Origin: Lacinutrix sp. MedPE-SW
Lineage (GTDB): Bacteria > Bacteroidota > Bacteroidia > Flavobacteriales > Flavobacteriaceae
Direction: 5' to 3'
DNA: 64,000 nucleotides
NCBI RefSeq assembly: GCF_001874145.1
Contig: NZ_MPCX01000005.1
Coordinates: 62,001-126,000, forward strand
Part shown: positions 8,290 to 18,661 of the stretch, piece after piece
Layout of the letters: the number at the start of each line of letters is the position of its first letter
Numbering within the stretch: position 1 is the stretch's first letter
Position numbers and translations under genes: made by a program
The notes under the pieces: generated by a model
What the model was told of the DNA's origin: nothing
Seen by the model: the letters and a program-made list of their open reading frames with translations, nothing else
The model's database searches: none

Positions 8290-9681
8290 TTACTGTCCTC
8301 GAAAGAAAATTACAGTACTTAATGTTTTAATAATAATATTAAAATCCATTAAAAAACTTCGATGTTTTATATAAAACAAATCGTATTGCAATTTCTCCAT
8401 ACTATCGTCAATACTAGAACCGTATCTTGATTTTACTTGTGCCCAACCAGTTAAGCCTGGTTTTACAATATGTCTTGTATTATAAAACGGAATAACTTGA
8501 GACAACTCATTAACAAAAACTGGGCGTTCTGGTCTTGGACCAATAATACTCATATCACCTTTTATAATATTTATTAACTGTGGCAACTCATCAATACGCG
8601 AAGTCCTTAAAAAACGACCAAAAGTTGTTATTCTGGTATCGTTTTTTTTTGCCCATACAGCACCATCTTTCTCGGCATTAATAATCATACTTCTAAACTT
8701 ATAAATTTTAAAAGGTTTTCCGTTTTTACCTATTCGCTCTTGGATATAAAATAACGGACCTCTATTACCTATTAAATTACCAATTAATAGTATTGGTAAA
8801 ATTAAAACTGAAAAGCATAAACCAATAAAAGATAATACCAAATCAAAAATACGCCTATAAGTTAAATACAGTTTATTTTTATTATTACGGCTAAACGGAA
8901 AATATTTATAAAAATCCTTACCAACAAATTGTACTGGTACACGGTAAGACATATCTTCATAAACCTGAGTATATTCTTTTATAGGAAATCCACGTTCTAA
9001 AAGCGTTATTAAATCTACATAAATTGAAGGTGCAATAGTTTCAGAGTTATTACTAGCAATTACAATTTCAGATATATGTTCTTTTGCTAAAACATCGTAA
9101 ATATTTGATGCATCAAATTCTTTTATTCCTTTATATTTTATATTATCTTCTTGAGATATTTCACAATTTATAAATCCAATAATTTGATAATTTGGATCTA
9201 CATTTTTAAAAGCTCCAACAATGCTTTCAATATTAGATATCTCTCCAACTAATAACGCTCGTTTGTAAAACCTTGGTGAAGATATTAAGGTAATATATGC
9301 AAACCTCCATATTAATAAAGGCAATAAAATAGCAAGAAAAAAATACAATATCTGTATTCTGTTCTCTGGCAATGTTGGTGTAAAAAACGGTGTTAGTAAA
9401 TACACTAAAACCGTGGTAGATGTTGTTAGTAAAATAGAACTTGTAATAGACTCTATTCTACTTGATTTTTTAAGATCATAAAGTTCAAAAATGGTCCCAA
9501 AACCTATTATGTAAATGATAAGTAGTATTAACCAGTGCCAATTATACTCGTCTATTTTAAAATAATCAAAATCTGTAAAATAGTTAAACCCATATAATGC
9601 TACACCTACTGAAATAAGATCAAAAATTCGCAATAAAACTTTGCGTTCTGAAATTTCAAAATGAATATTTTTTTTGGCCAT
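8290..9681 (-). CDS. Polyprenyl-phosphate sugar-phosphate transferase (WcaJ/WbaP type)
   Basis: Priming enzyme that moves a sugar-1-phosphate from a nucleotide sugar onto undecaprenyl phosphate to start glycan assembly at the inner membrane. It is 463 aa: four N-terminal transmembrane helices, a CoA-binding-like Rossmann domain (about 140-250) and the C-terminal Bac_transf catalytic domain (from about 275) with KFRSM, RTSRIDELPQ, GDMSIIGPRPERP and KPGLTGWAQV. Sugar specificity (Glc, Gal or an amino sugar) cannot be read. It is the last gene of the 32-kb operon, 45 bases after the preceding GT4, an unusual position for a priming enzyme. Confidence 0.92.
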   Translation of the reverse strand: MAKKNIHFEISERKVLLRIFDLISVGVALYGFNYFTDFDYFKIDEYNWHWLILLIIYIIGFGTIFELYDLKKSSRIESITSSILLTTSTTVLVYLLTPFFTPTLPENRIQILYFFLAILLPLLIWRFAYITLISSPRFYKRALLVGEISNIESIVGAFKNVDPNYQIIGFINCEISQEDNIKYKGIKEFDASNIYDVLAKEHISEIVIASNNSETIAPSIYVDLITLLERGFPIKEYTQVYEDMSYRVPVQFVGKDFYKYFPFSRNNKNKLYLTYRRIFDLVLSFIGLCFSVLILPILLIGNLIGNRGPLFYIQERIGKNGKPFKIYKFRSMIINAEKDGAVWAKKNDTRITTFGRFLRTSRIDELPQLINIIKGDMSIIGPRPERPVFVNELSQVIPFYNTRHIVKPGLTGWAQVKSRYGSSIDDSMEKLQYDLFYIKHRSFLMDFNIIIKTLSTVIFFRGQ

Positions 9682-9726
9682 AGATTATTTATAAGGTCGC
9701 CTTAAAGATAATAAGTTAAATGTTTT

Positions 9727-10737
9727 TTAAACCAATGTTGCTTTCCAAAGTTTTTTAATTGATTGCCATTTATAAGTTTCTGCAGTATTTCTAGCTTCTT
9801 TAACAATAGCCAACCTATTACTTTTATATGTTTTTAAATTTATAATTGCTTCTATAAATAACTTATAATTATTAGGTTCTACCAAAAGTGCATTTTTATT
9901 ATTTTCTAAGAAATAAGGTAAACCACCAACATTAGTAGATATAACAGGTAATCCTAAAGCCATAGCCTCAATTACACTTATTGGCATATTATCAAAATTT
10001 GTTGTGTTTATAAATATATTATGGTTTTTAGAACGTTTAACCCATTCATTTTTAGATAACTTTCCAGTGAATTCGACTTCTAATCCTAAGGATTTTGCAT
10101 AGTTTTTAGTCTCTAATAAACTACCATCGTTATCTGGACCAACCATACATAAGCTGCTTGAAATATTATTTTCTTGTAAGTGATTTAGAACATCTATAGC
10201 TAATTTTGGATTATATAATTTTGAAAATGAACGCACCCATAATAATTTAACTTTAGAAATTTCTCTTTCTTGAAACGGATAATTATCAATTTCAATAGTA
10301 TTTGGTATACATTTAATATTACTATAACCTTGATTTTTAAAAGCTTCTGCTATATAACCTGAAGGTGCAATATTTAAATAGGCTTTTTTAAATATTGTGC
10401 GACTTAATTTAGGGTTATTTATTAATCGGTTAGGTAAATTTCCTCCATGTAGGATTGGTAAGTATTTTAAATTAAACAATTTGCAGCATTTAGAACATAA
10501 ATATGCATAGTAGAAGTTTTGAGTACTATAAGTATCTATTAAAACATAGTCTATCCATTTTGCATACCTAATAATACTATACAGCATATGTAATAAACGT
10601 AACCATTTATTCTTTTTAGACGAAACTGCTTTAACGCTAAAACCTTCTTGTGCTAATAGGTTACTTAACGTATCGATAGTTGTAACCGTTTTACCCTTTT
10701 GAGATAGCTTGTTTCCTATGTATAAGAGGTTTTTCAT
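9727..10737 (-). CDS. Glycosyltransferase family 4
   Basis: 336 aa, GT-B fold. The C-terminal nucleotide-sugar site is visible as LLWVRSFSKLYNPKLA (start of the second Rossmann domain), FINTTNFDNMPISVIEAM and GLPVISTNVGGLP, where D/E-x7-E is represented by D-N-M-P-I-S-V-I-E. Donor and acceptor are unknown. It begins 47 bases inside the upstream O-antigen polymerase/ligase gene, the longest overlap in the operon; the ATG at 10737 gives a clean N-terminus (MKNLLYIGNKLS), so the overlap seems real. Confidence 0.88.
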   Translation of the reverse strand: MKNLLYIGNKLSQKGKTVTTIDTLSNLLAQEGFSVKAVSSKKNKWLRLLHMLYSIIRYAKWIDYVLIDTYSTQNFYYAYLCSKCCKLFNLKYLPILHGGNLPNRLINNPKLSRTIFKKAYLNIAPSGYIAEAFKNQGYSNIKCIPNTIEIDNYPFQEREISKVKLLWVRSFSKLYNPKLAIDVLNHLQENNISSSLCMVGPDNDGSLLETKNYAKSLGLEVEFTGKLSKNEWVKRSKNHNIFINTTNFDNMPISVIEAMALGLPVISTNVGGLPYFLENNKNALLVEPNNYKLFIEAIINLKTYKSNRLAIVKEARNTAETYKWQSIKKLWKATLV

Positions 10738-12049
10738 ATTTTATAGAGAGCAAGCATAAACTATAAATAAATGCTGGTGCTGCAATTCGCATTGACGAAT
10801 GATTAATTGTTAAAAACCAAAATAGGAAAAAAGAATAGAAAAAAAAGTTAGATTTATCTCTTATTCTTTGAACCAGTGGTGTTAGAAATAATATACTAAA
10901 AGCAAAAAGTCCAAATATACCATGTTCAGATAATATGCGACTCATTTCATTATGTGAAGCCGCTAAAACGCCTGTTTTTTCTAACCTATATTCTTTAGAT
11001 TTTCCTACGCCTATTCCAAAGATTGGATTTTCTAAAAAGGCATTAAACTCTAATGATAATAGCGCTGTTCGTCCTGTAGAAATATCTTCTTTTTCTCGAC
11101 CTAAAGCATCTTCATTGTTATAACGTTTATCTATAAACCCATCGGTTTCTATAGATGAAATCGCCCATATAGAAACACCTATAATTATAAATAGTGAGGT
11201 TAAAAACGTAATTCTTTTTCTGTTTTTACTATTCGATTTTTTAAAATACATTAAAATAAAAAAAACAATCATTATTATAGCCACAAAAACACCGCCACGA
11301 CTAAACGTAACTATTGCTCTAAAAGACATTAGTGCTAATATTACAATATTTACTGTTTTAAATAATTTATAAGGCGCTTTAGAGAAAAACCTAACGGTTA
11401 AAACAAACATACCTAAACCTAATACTGTCGCTACTTGATTAGGACCAAAACCACCCGATGTTTCAAAGTTTGAACCAGTACTAGTAATAACTTCCCTTAC
11501 ACTGGGATTAAAGACAAATAAATAGGTTGTAGTTGTAATTAATGGTAAAACTATATAAAATAATAATTTTTGAAAATTAGAGTAGCTTATACTTTTTTTA
11601 TAACAAAAAATCGAGGCAACACCCAAACAAAAAGGACCACTTAAATTAAAGGCAATTGCTTTTCGTATTACCGTGTCACTTCCTATATTAAAACCAGCAA
11701 CAAAAATACCAGGAACTAGAAGTAATATAAATAGTACATAAACAAAACTTTTTTGAGAAATTCTTGTGCTTACAATACCTACTACAGAAAAGAAAATAAC
11801 CATATACTTTGAAGCTTCATAGAGTATGCTTCCGCCAGTCATTCGAATAAAAACCTCTGCTCCTATCACATATGCACAAGCTAATAAAATTTGAAATGTT
11901 CGCTCTTTAGTTGGTGCATTTATAATTTTTAAAAAAAAATATGAAAAAATACCAATGAGATATATATTTGAAATAACAGGAAACAAATAAATAACAAATG
12001 CAATTATTATGTGTAGCGTAATTAACTTTATGTCTTGTATAAAATTCAC
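10691..12049 (-). CDS. O-antigen ligase / polymerase family membrane protein
   Basis: 452 aa with about 11-12 hydrophobic segments. A large hydrophilic loop (about residues 300-365) carries GRTALLSLEFNAFLENPIFGIGVGKS and a nearby ASHNEMSRILSEHGIFG, the Wzy_C/O-antigen-ligase signature with its conserved Arg and His. WaaL-type ligases join a lipid-linked glycan to lipid A core; Wzy-type members polymerise repeat units. Because this locus exports through an ABC transporter and has no Wzx, I lean towards a ligase, but sequence alone does not decide. Translation starts at GTG 12049, two bases after the preceding gene. Confidence 0.85.
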   Translation of the reverse strand: MNFIQDIKLITLHIIIAFVIYLFPVISNIYLIGIFSYFFLKIINAPTKERTFQILLACAYVIGAEVFIRMTGGSILYEASKYMVIFFSVVGIVSTRISQKSFVYVLFILLLVPGIFVAGFNIGSDTVIRKAIAFNLSGPFCLGVASIFCYKKSISYSNFQKLLFYIVLPLITTTTYLFVFNPSVREVITSTGSNFETSGGFGPNQVATVLGLGMFVLTVRFFSKAPYKLFKTVNIVILALMSFRAIVTFSRGGVFVAIIMIVFFILMYFKKSNSKNRKRITFLTSLFIIIGVSIWAISSIETDGFIDKRYNNEDALGREKEDISTGRTALLSLEFNAFLENPIFGIGVGKSKEYRLEKTGVLAASHNEMSRILSEHGIFGLFAFSILFLTPLVQRIRDKSNFFFYSFFLFWFLTINHSSMRIAAPAFIYSLCLLSIKYEKPLIHRKQAISKG

Positions 12050-12051
12050 TG

Positions 12052-13128
12052 TTATAATAAACTTTTTTTATAAATTATAGTTAATTGCTCTATAGCTTGG
12101 CTAGCCGAAAAATGTTTTAAAATATGTTTATTAAAATTAGCAGCTACTACTTTTGAGTGTTTTGGGTTTGCAATAATGTCTTGAATTGCAACTGCTAATA
12201 ATTCGCTGTTTTTTGCAGGTACCAATTTACCCAACTTACCATCTAAAATAACTTCTGCACAATCACCTACATTTGTTACAACTACAGGTAAACCTGCCAA
12301 ACCATATTCTAAAAGTGCTACTGGTAAACCTTCAGATTTGGATGATAATATACCAATATTACCTTGTCGTAATACATTTAAACTGTCTGGCACACTTCCA
12401 TACAAAAACACCTCTTTACTAATATTTAAAGTTTTAATTTTATGTTCTATAGACTTTGCGTAGTCATCATTAAAATTTTTACCTACTAAATGCAAAGTCC
12501 AATCTGGATTATTTTTCAAAACAATAGAAAAAGCTTCTATTGCATTTAACAAATCTTTGTCTGGTCTTAAATTTGCTAAACAAATAATTCTCTTTCTAGA
12601 TTTACCTAAAAGTTTTGTTTTTTCAACAGATTTGTTTTCAATTACAAAATTTTTTAAATAACTAATGTTTTTACAATATAAATTTTCTTGAGCCCAAGTT
12701 ACTAAATTGTGATTAACACAAACTATATGAAAGAAGTATTTAGAACATTGCTTTAAAACCTTATTATTTATGCCTGTAATATTAGCTCTATTCCCATAAT
12801 GGTCATGCCATACGATGCGAACCTTTTTATTTAAAATTTTAATTAGTGTTGCTAAAAAATAAGAGCTTGAATGTGCATGAATAATATCTATTCCTTCAGT
12901 TTTAATAAAGTTATGTAATCTTGAAATCGCACTAATATCTAAACTAGATTTTTTCTTTAAAAAAAGATAAGACACTTTATTGTCAAGGCTTTCCTTTAAA
13001 AAACCTTCCTCTCTTGTAGCGCATAGGTAGGATTTATTTGTAGTCTCACTCAATGTATTTGCTAGCGAAACCGCAATTCGTTCTGCGCCACCTGCGTGTA
13101 AAGAGTCTATTAATTGTAATACTTTCAA
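12052..13128 (-). CDS. Glycosyltransferase family 4
   Basis: 358 aa GT-B enzyme. The N-terminus has the classic GT4 glycine loop (LIDSLHAGGAERIA). The second domain shows CLANLRPDKDLLNAIEAF and the E-x7-E motif in SEGLPVALLEYGLAGLPVVVTNVGD. The start is TTG at 13128, directly after the TAA of the upstream gene with no spacer; an ATG start would remove the glycine loop. Substrates are unknown. Confidence 0.9.
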   Translation of the reverse strand: MKVLQLIDSLHAGGAERIAVSLANTLSETTNKSYLCATREEGFLKESLDNKVSYLFLKKKSSLDISAISRLHNFIKTEGIDIIHAHSSSYFLATLIKILNKKVRIVWHDHYGNRANITGINNKVLKQCSKYFFHIVCVNHNLVTWAQENLYCKNISYLKNFVIENKSVEKTKLLGKSRKRIICLANLRPDKDLLNAIEAFSIVLKNNPDWTLHLVGKNFNDDYAKSIEHKIKTLNISKEVFLYGSVPDSLNVLRQGNIGILSSKSEGLPVALLEYGLAGLPVVVTNVGDCAEVILDGKLGKLVPAKNSELLAVAIQDIIANPKHSKVVAANFNKHILKHFSASQAIEQLTIIYKKSLL

Positions 13129-14250
13129 TTATGAAGATTTTAGTAATTTAGAAATTTCTGCTTCAAATGTATCTAAGGTAAAATTTTGCGACCATTTTAA
13201 TGCGTTATTAGACATTTGTTTTAAATTAGATTCGTTTTCTAAAAAAGTTTTAATTACCAAAACAGCTTGATTCACATCGGGCTCAATTAAAACACCTCTG
13301 TTACCATAATCTAACATATATGGCACGCATGAGATTTTTGTTACAATAGGAATACAACCAAAAAACATAGCTTCTGCAATAGCTTTTGGCCAACCTTCAG
13401 ATTGTGATGGTAAAATTGAAAAATGCGAGCTTTTAATTGCTTTTTCAATTATATCTTTTTTTTGATTGCCATGAAACGTCACAATATGCTCTAAATTGTT
13501 TTTTTTAACGTATGCTTTTAAACTTGTATTTAAAACACCATCGCCATACAGATTTAAAGTTACATTACATTTTCGTTTATATAAAGCTTCTAAAATCTGA
13601 ATGGCTAATAATGGGCGTTTTCCATTTACTAAACTTCCTACGAAAATAAATTTCAGTGTGTTTTTATAATTTCTTTCTGGAACGTTTTCTTTTTCCGAAT
13701 TTTTAAATGTTGCCGTAAAAAACGACTTTATATTTTTAGTTTGATTTTTCCATTCGCCATACACTAAAACAGTCATGTTTTTTGTCCAATTGGTATTCAT
13801 TAATATTCGCTTTTGAATGCGATAGCTTAATGGTTGACTGGCTTTAGGATCCCAATTACCAGCATACTTAGCTGTTTTTATTTTTTTTGGAAAAAAAACT
13901 TGAACCAAACAGCCTAACAATCCAATATTTCCTGGACAACGCAAATGAATATGGTCTGCTTGTAAACAGGCTTTAAAAAGGACTATTAAAATATATGGAA
14001 GTTTAAATAAAGATTTAAAACCGTGTGATACATTTGTAAAGTTTAAACGTGGTATACGCTTTAAATTTAAATTATTATGTTTATACGATAAATCTATAGC
14101 TGTTAATGCCTCATTGGTAACTGGTGCAACCACAGTAACGGTATCTACATATTTTAACCATAAATTCATTTCACGAACATAAGGTGCATAACTATACAGC
14201 TCATTTTGAGTCGTTTTGTGTAGTGCATGAGATATAATTAAAAAATGCAT
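13129..14250 (-). CDS. Glycosyltransferase family 4
   Basis: 373 aa GT-B protein. The donor-binding half shows FIFVGSLVNGKRPLLAIQILEAL and the E-x7-E motif in SQSEGWPKAIAEAMFFGCIPIVT. The N-terminal half is more divergent, beginning LIISHALHKTTQNELYSYAPYVREM and lacking the usual GG loop, so the acceptor is probably unusual. It shares one base (TAATG) with the preceding GT2 gene. Confidence 0.85.
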   Translation of the reverse strand: MHFLIISHALHKTTQNELYSYAPYVREMNLWLKYVDTVTVVAPVTNEALTAIDLSYKHNNLNLKRIPRLNFTNVSHGFKSLFKLPYILIVLFKACLQADHIHLRCPGNIGLLGCLVQVFFPKKIKTAKYAGNWDPKASQPLSYRIQKRILMNTNWTKNMTVLVYGEWKNQTKNIKSFFTATFKNSEKENVPERNYKNTLKFIFVGSLVNGKRPLLAIQILEALYKRKCNVTLNLYGDGVLNTSLKAYVKKNNLEHIVTFHGNQKKDIIEKAIKSSHFSILPSQSEGWPKAIAEAMFFGCIPIVTKISCVPYMLDYGNRGVLIEPDVNQAVLVIKTFLENESNLKQMSNNALKWSQNFTLDTFEAEISKLLKSS

Positions 14251-15242
14251 TAGTTGTGTTTTGGTGCATTAAAAAATAAAGAAAACCATCCTACTATTCT
14301 TCCTAAACTTTCGGTTAAAGCTTCTTTTCTATTTGGAGTGTTAACTATATTTAAAAGTCTAATTTTAGTTAATAATATAGCTGTTGCATGCCACTTTAAA
14401 CGAGCTTTAAAATTAGGGTTTTTATATTTTACGCGCCATACATACCAACCGTTTCTAACTACCATTTTACCATATTTAAATTTATTTGGCCGGCCAGAGG
14501 CATCATGATAATGCGCTAATTTAGCATTTGTATTTATATATAACTTGCCTAATTTGGCAATACGTAAACTAAAATCTGCATCTTCATATAAACCATAACC
14601 TTGAAAATAAGTTGAAAAAGATAATGTTTTAAAAACTTCTTTTTTATATGATGAAACACCGCCCATAATTTGTTCTACAGCATATATTTTTCCTGAAGGC
14701 GGTAAAAAACTAACAGACCTACCATGAGAAAACGTTGGCATACAACCAGGATTGGCATCTGGTAATAGACCAAATAATTTTCGTATTTTAAATCGTAATG
14801 GCTCTAGGCGTTGCCAACCATCATAATAAAAATTGGAAGCTTCATGTGTTTCTACTTCTTTTTTCCAATGAACTTCGTTGGTTATATAACCGCCAACTGC
14901 TAAAGCTTCTGGTTTCAATTTATAGGTAGATATTAGTGCTTCAAAATAGTTGGTTTCAAGTATAATATCATCATCTAAAAAACAAATAATTTCTGATGTT
15001 GAACTTACCTTATTTATTCCAAAATTACGCTGTTTGGTTAAGCCTCTTTTAGACTCATCAACCTTATAATATTTTAAATTTTTAAAAGCATTATTTTTAA
15101 TGACTTCAGAAGTATTATTATTTGTAGAACCATCTACAATAATAATTTCGTTTGGATATAAGGTTTGCATTTTTACCGACTCTAGCAATTGCAAAAGTGG
15201 TTTTGGCCGCATGTAAGTACAAACTATTAAGGTGAAAATCAT
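14250..15242 (-). CDS. Glycosyltransferase family 2
   Basis: 330 aa GT-A enzyme. It opens FTLIVCTYMRPKPLLQLLESV, has the nucleotide-binding ELLIV-like IIIVDGST and the metal-binding DDD in IICFLDDDIILETN (about 86-98), then GYITNEVHWK and, near the acceptor side, GLYEDADFSLRIAKLG (the ED catalytic-base region). No transmembrane helix. It sits one base after the preceding GT2 and overlaps the next GT4 by one base. Donor unknown. Confidence 0.88.
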   Translation of the reverse strand: MIFTLIVCTYMRPKPLLQLLESVKMQTLYPNEIIIVDGSTNNNTSEVIKNNAFKNLKYYKVDESKRGLTKQRNFGINKVSSTSEIICFLDDDIILETNYFEALISTYKLKPEALAVGGYITNEVHWKKEVETHEASNFYYDGWQRLEPLRFKIRKLFGLLPDANPGCMPTFSHGRSVSFLPPSGKIYAVEQIMGGVSSYKKEVFKTLSFSTYFQGYGLYEDADFSLRIAKLGKLYINTNAKLAHYHDASGRPNKFKYGKMVVRNGWYVWRVKYKNPNFKARLKWHATAILLTKIRLLNIVNTPNRKEALTESLGRIVGWFSLFFNAPKHN

Positions 15243-15243
15243 T

Positions 15244-16776
15244 TTAAAAATTTGAATTATTTAGTTGTTCTGCCCAAACTTTACTTAATGCCCAACGCTT
15301 TTTATAATTTTTAAAATAAGTAATTGGATTTTTTATAGTCTGTTTTTTATAGTACTTAAGAAATAAGGTTAATTTATAACTTTTTAATTGTTGCTTGGTT
15401 TTATATTTTAATAAAAAAAGCATAATCGTTGGTGATGGTTTAGGTATTATATCTTGCTTTTCCCACTCATGTATATGTTTTTTTCTAAAACCTCCAACTG
15501 GTGCTTTTAAATGTTTTAATTGTACTGAAGGTAAATAAATGATGTCAACACCATTGTTTCTTAATTGCATACCAAAATCTGTGTCTTCTCCAAAACCATG
15601 CTCGAAGGCCATATTAAATTTTAAGTTTCTTATTACGTTACTTTTAACAATACTACATCCAGAGCCAAAAGAATTCCATTGTATAGAGGTTTTTTGTTTT
15701 TCTATTTCATTTTCTCTTAAACAACTTAAGGTAATAGCATCATGACCTTGACCATGCATAAAATGTATTGCGTTATTTAAAATATTTTTGTTAAATCTTA
15801 TATCATCGTCTGCAAAAAATGTATAATTTGAAGATACTAAATCTAGAGCTATATTTCTTGCATTACAAGCTCCTGTTTGCGATATAAGTTTATGTATTAT
15901 TTTAAATGGCCAATTTTCTGTTTTTAAATAATTTAATTCCGTTTTTAAAACCTCGTTATTATTTTGCTCAATAATTATTACTTCTTTTGGTTTTAAAGTT
16001 TGTAGAGCTAAATCTTTTAAAACATTATATAAATAGGTCGCTCTTCCTATGGTTGGTATTATAACCGATACTGTTTCATTTATTTCTAATTTTTTTATTT
16101 TATTTTCCGAAGTTATAAGATTATTAAAATGCTTTCTTTTATATAAAAAGCTTTTTAGAAAAGGAAGAATTAGAATTTTCCTTTCATGTATTAAAAAATT
16201 AATGAATAATAAAAATACCCATCTTGCTTTATAATGTTCTTTTACAAATTGGAATAATTTAAATTTAGATGCTGTTTTAAAAGAAGGTTTTACACCTTGA
16301 TTCTTAATAATCCCTGGTGAAGCGTAACAATATAAACCGTTATTAATTCCTAGTTTTGCTATACTATTTAAATTGTACGTAAAATCTTGATTTACTTTAA
16401 TAAGTGGTTTAAACTTTAAGAGGTTATTTGCGTAAATAGCACCACAATTACTATGCATTAACCAAGTTGGATATTTTACAGTCTTATTAACGTTAATAAA
16501 AACCGAATCTTCAACGTAGCCAATTGCATTTGACAAATAATTTTTATTACCTGTAGAAACTATTGTATTAGTATTAAAAAAAAATGATTTTATTTTTTTA
16601 ATATTTATACTGTTCTTATAATTATAATGAGCCCAACAAATTATACTATTATTATACTTTGATGCTAAAACAAAAAGCGCTTTTGTTGGATTAGACTCCA
16701 AAATTTCTAAAGTTAAATTAGAGTTACTATCTATTACCTCAACTACTTTATTTTTTTTATGAAGTAATATAATCAT
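15244..16776 (-). CDS. Two-part glycosyltransferase with C-terminal GT2 domain
   Basis: 510 aa. Residues about 235-470 are a complete GT2 domain: VSVIIPTIGRATYLYNVL, EVIIIEQNNN, YTFFADDDIRFN and the base region HGFGEDTDFGMQLR. Residues 1-180 have no family I can name; segments such as GYVEDSVFINVN and YPTWLMHSNCGAIYANNLL resemble the second half of a GT-A domain that has lost its nucleotide-binding start. Residues about 180-230 are basic and hydrophobic. It may therefore be a decayed tandem transferase or an accessory module plus catalytic domain. It overlaps the preceding GT4 by 20 bases. Confidence 0.82.
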   Translation of the reverse strand: MIILLHKKNKVVEVIDSNSNLTLEILESNPTKALFVLASKYNNSIICWAHYNYKNSINIKKIKSFFFNTNTIVSTGNKNYLSNAIGYVEDSVFINVNKTVKYPTWLMHSNCGAIYANNLLKFKPLIKVNQDFTYNLNSIAKLGINNGLYCYASPGIIKNQGVKPSFKTASKFKLFQFVKEHYKARWVFLLFINFLIHERKILILPFLKSFLYKRKHFNNLITSENKIKKLEINETVSVIIPTIGRATYLYNVLKDLALQTLKPKEVIIIEQNNNEVLKTELNYLKTENWPFKIIHKLISQTGACNARNIALDLVSSNYTFFADDDIRFNKNILNNAIHFMHGQGHDAITLSCLRENEIEKQKTSIQWNSFGSGCSIVKSNVIRNLKFNMAFEHGFGEDTDFGMQLRNNGVDIIYLPSVQLKHLKAPVGGFRKKHIHEWEKQDIIPKPSPTIMLFLLKYKTKQQLKSYKLTLFLKYYKKQTIKNPITYFKNYKKRWALSKVWAEQLNNSNF

Positions 16777-17914
16777 CTATTATCTTTTTATAAAAAACTA
16801 CACTTTGTTTTGCAACTATTTTAGAGCTAAATCTTTTTTCAATTTTTTGTCTTGCTTCTTGAGAAAAGGATTCGCTTAATGTTTTATTTTCTAATAAATT
16901 TAAAATTTTATTAGCATATTCTTTATGGTTTGTTGGGTGGACTAAAAACCCGTTTTTGCCATTATCAATAACTTCTTTTGCCCAACCAACATTTGATGCT
17001 ACAATGGGCTTTTGTAACGCCATAGCTTCTAACCAAGATACAGGCAAAGCTTCAGCAAAAGTAGGGAACACACATAAACTGGCTTGCTCTATTTGTTCTC
17101 TCATTTTAGTATAAGTAATCGCTCCTATGTAATCTACTTTATTTAATGCTGATTTTGAAAACAAAGGTTTCATTAATTCCCAAGTTGAAGGCGATTTTGT
17201 TTTGATATCTGCACTATCTTTACCTACTAAAAGCAAAGTGACATCTGGATACTGCTCATGTACTATATTAAATATTATTGGCAGTTCTAAAAGGCCTTTT
17301 TTTCTAATTAATGTTCCAAAATACAAAATCGTATTTGTATTATTTTTTATAGATGTTGTTGGTTTGAATGCTTCTAAATTAATAGCATTGGGTATCACAG
17401 TAAAAGGTCGAGATAAATTAAATAATTTATTGGTTAAATCTCCAGTGAATTGACTAACTGCTATAATAGCATCTACTTGTTTTATTGCTTGTCTCTCATG
17501 AAAACGATTAATTGCTTTTACTGGTCTATTGTCTAAATGGCAAAAATAAGTATCGCTTCCATGTTCTTTTATAATAATTGGACATTTTACATGTACAAAT
17601 GAGGTTATACCTGTCCAATCTGGTGCTTCAACTAGCTCTATGTTTCCTTTTGCATGTAAACTATTGATTAACTTTTGTATTTTTTTTCGTGTCAAATACC
17701 ACGACAAGCCTTTTAATTTTGGATTTTTAATTTTATAAAACTCAAGACCATGAGCTGTAAAACTAGCATCTTCATCTTGACCATAAACCAACAAGGTCAC
17801 AGCGTGTCCCAACGCATGTAATGCAGTTGCAAGGTGCTTTATACTGGTTCCAATACCTCCAGAATGTCCAATACGTTCGTGTGGGTATTCAGGCGTTAAA
17901 AATGCTATTTTCAT
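16757..17914 (-). CDS. Glycosyltransferase family 4
   Basis: 385 aa GT-B enzyme. The N-terminus FLTPEYPHERIGHSGGIGTS carries the GG loop. The linker has KEHGSDTYFCH, and the donor domain shows ILYFGTLIRKKGLLELPIIF and EALPVSWLE with MALQKPIVASNVGW (E-x7-E motif). This is a strong match to the alpha-retaining GT4 pattern, sugar unknown. It lies three bases downstream of the GT2 at 17918-18643, and its 3' end overlaps the following gene by 20 bases. Confidence 0.92.
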   Translation of the reverse strand: MKIAFLTPEYPHERIGHSGGIGTSIKHLATALHALGHAVTLLVYGQDEDASFTAHGLEFYKIKNPKLKGLSWYLTRKKIQKLINSLHAKGNIELVEAPDWTGITSFVHVKCPIIIKEHGSDTYFCHLDNRPVKAINRFHERQAIKQVDAIIAVSQFTGDLTNKLFNLSRPFTVIPNAINLEAFKPTTSIKNNTNTILYFGTLIRKKGLLELPIIFNIVHEQYPDVTLLLVGKDSADIKTKSPSTWELMKPLFSKSALNKVDYIGAITYTKMREQIEQASLCVFPTFAEALPVSWLEAMALQKPIVASNVGWAKEVIDNGKNGFLVHPTNHKEYANKILNLLENKTLSESFSQEARQKIEKRFSSKIVAKQSVVFYKKIIDDYITS

Positions 17915-17917
17915 TTA

Positions 17918-18643
17918 CTATTTTATTAATTTATACTTAATTATACAATAAATAGCTCTAACACCATCTTTCCATCCTATTTTCTTTCCTTCTTCATAAG
18001 TTCTTCCGTAATAGCTTATACCTACTTCATAAGCTCGAATATTTTTAATTCGCGCTATTTTAGCAGTAACCTCTGGCTCAAAACCAAAGCGTTTTTCTTT
18101 TAATGTTAATGATTTTATATGTTCAGATTTAAACATTTTATAACAGGTTTCCATATCTGTAAAATTCATATTGGTCATCATGTTACTTAAAAATGTTAAA
18201 AATTTATTACCTAAACTATGCCAAAAAAATAAAATACGGTGAGGATTCCCACCTTTAAAACGGCTACCATAAACAACATCTGCAAAGCCATCTACTATGG
18301 GCTGTAACAGTCTATTATATTCGTTAGGATCATATTCTAAATCTGCATCTTGTATAATAATAATATCGCCTGCCGCTTCTTTTATACCGCGATGCAATGC
18401 TGCACCTTTGCCATAATTTTTATCTTGATGAAACAACTTTATATCTGTTTCTGGGTGGGCTTTTACATAAGTTTCTATGGCTTGTACAGTATTATCACTA
18501 CTGCAATCGTTTACTATTATAATTTCCTTTTCAATACCACTTATTAGTGTTACATCTTTAATTTTATTTAAAATTAAAGCAATGGTTTGTGCTTCATTAT
18601 AAGCTGGTATTATTATAGAAAGTGTCTTGACTATTGGCTGCAT
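17918..18643 (-). CDS. GT2 family, polyprenyl-phosphate sugar transferase-like
   Basis: 241 aa resembling dolichyl/undecaprenyl-phosphate mannosyl- or glucosyltransferases: [63 protein letters not shown], then VYGSRFKGG and [13 protein letters not shown]. No C-terminal membrane helices. Such enzymes often load a sugar onto a polyprenyl carrier for later transfer outside the membrane. I take the ATG at 18643 as start; the frame also opens with TTG three bases earlier. Confidence 0.9.
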   Translation of the reverse strand: MQPIVKTLSIIIPAYNEAQTIALILNKIKDVTLISGIEKEIIIVNDCSSDNTVQAIETYVKAHPETDIKLFHQDKNYGKGAALHRGIKEAAGDIIIIQDADLEYDPNEYNRLLQPIVDGFADVVYGSRFKGGNPHRILFFWHSLGNKFLTFLSNMMTNMNFTDMETCYKMFKSEHIKSLTLKEKRFGFEPEVTAKIARIKNIRAYEVGISYYGRTYEEGKKIGWKDGVRAIYCIIKYKLIK

Positions 18644-18661
18644 CAAATTATAATTAAAATA

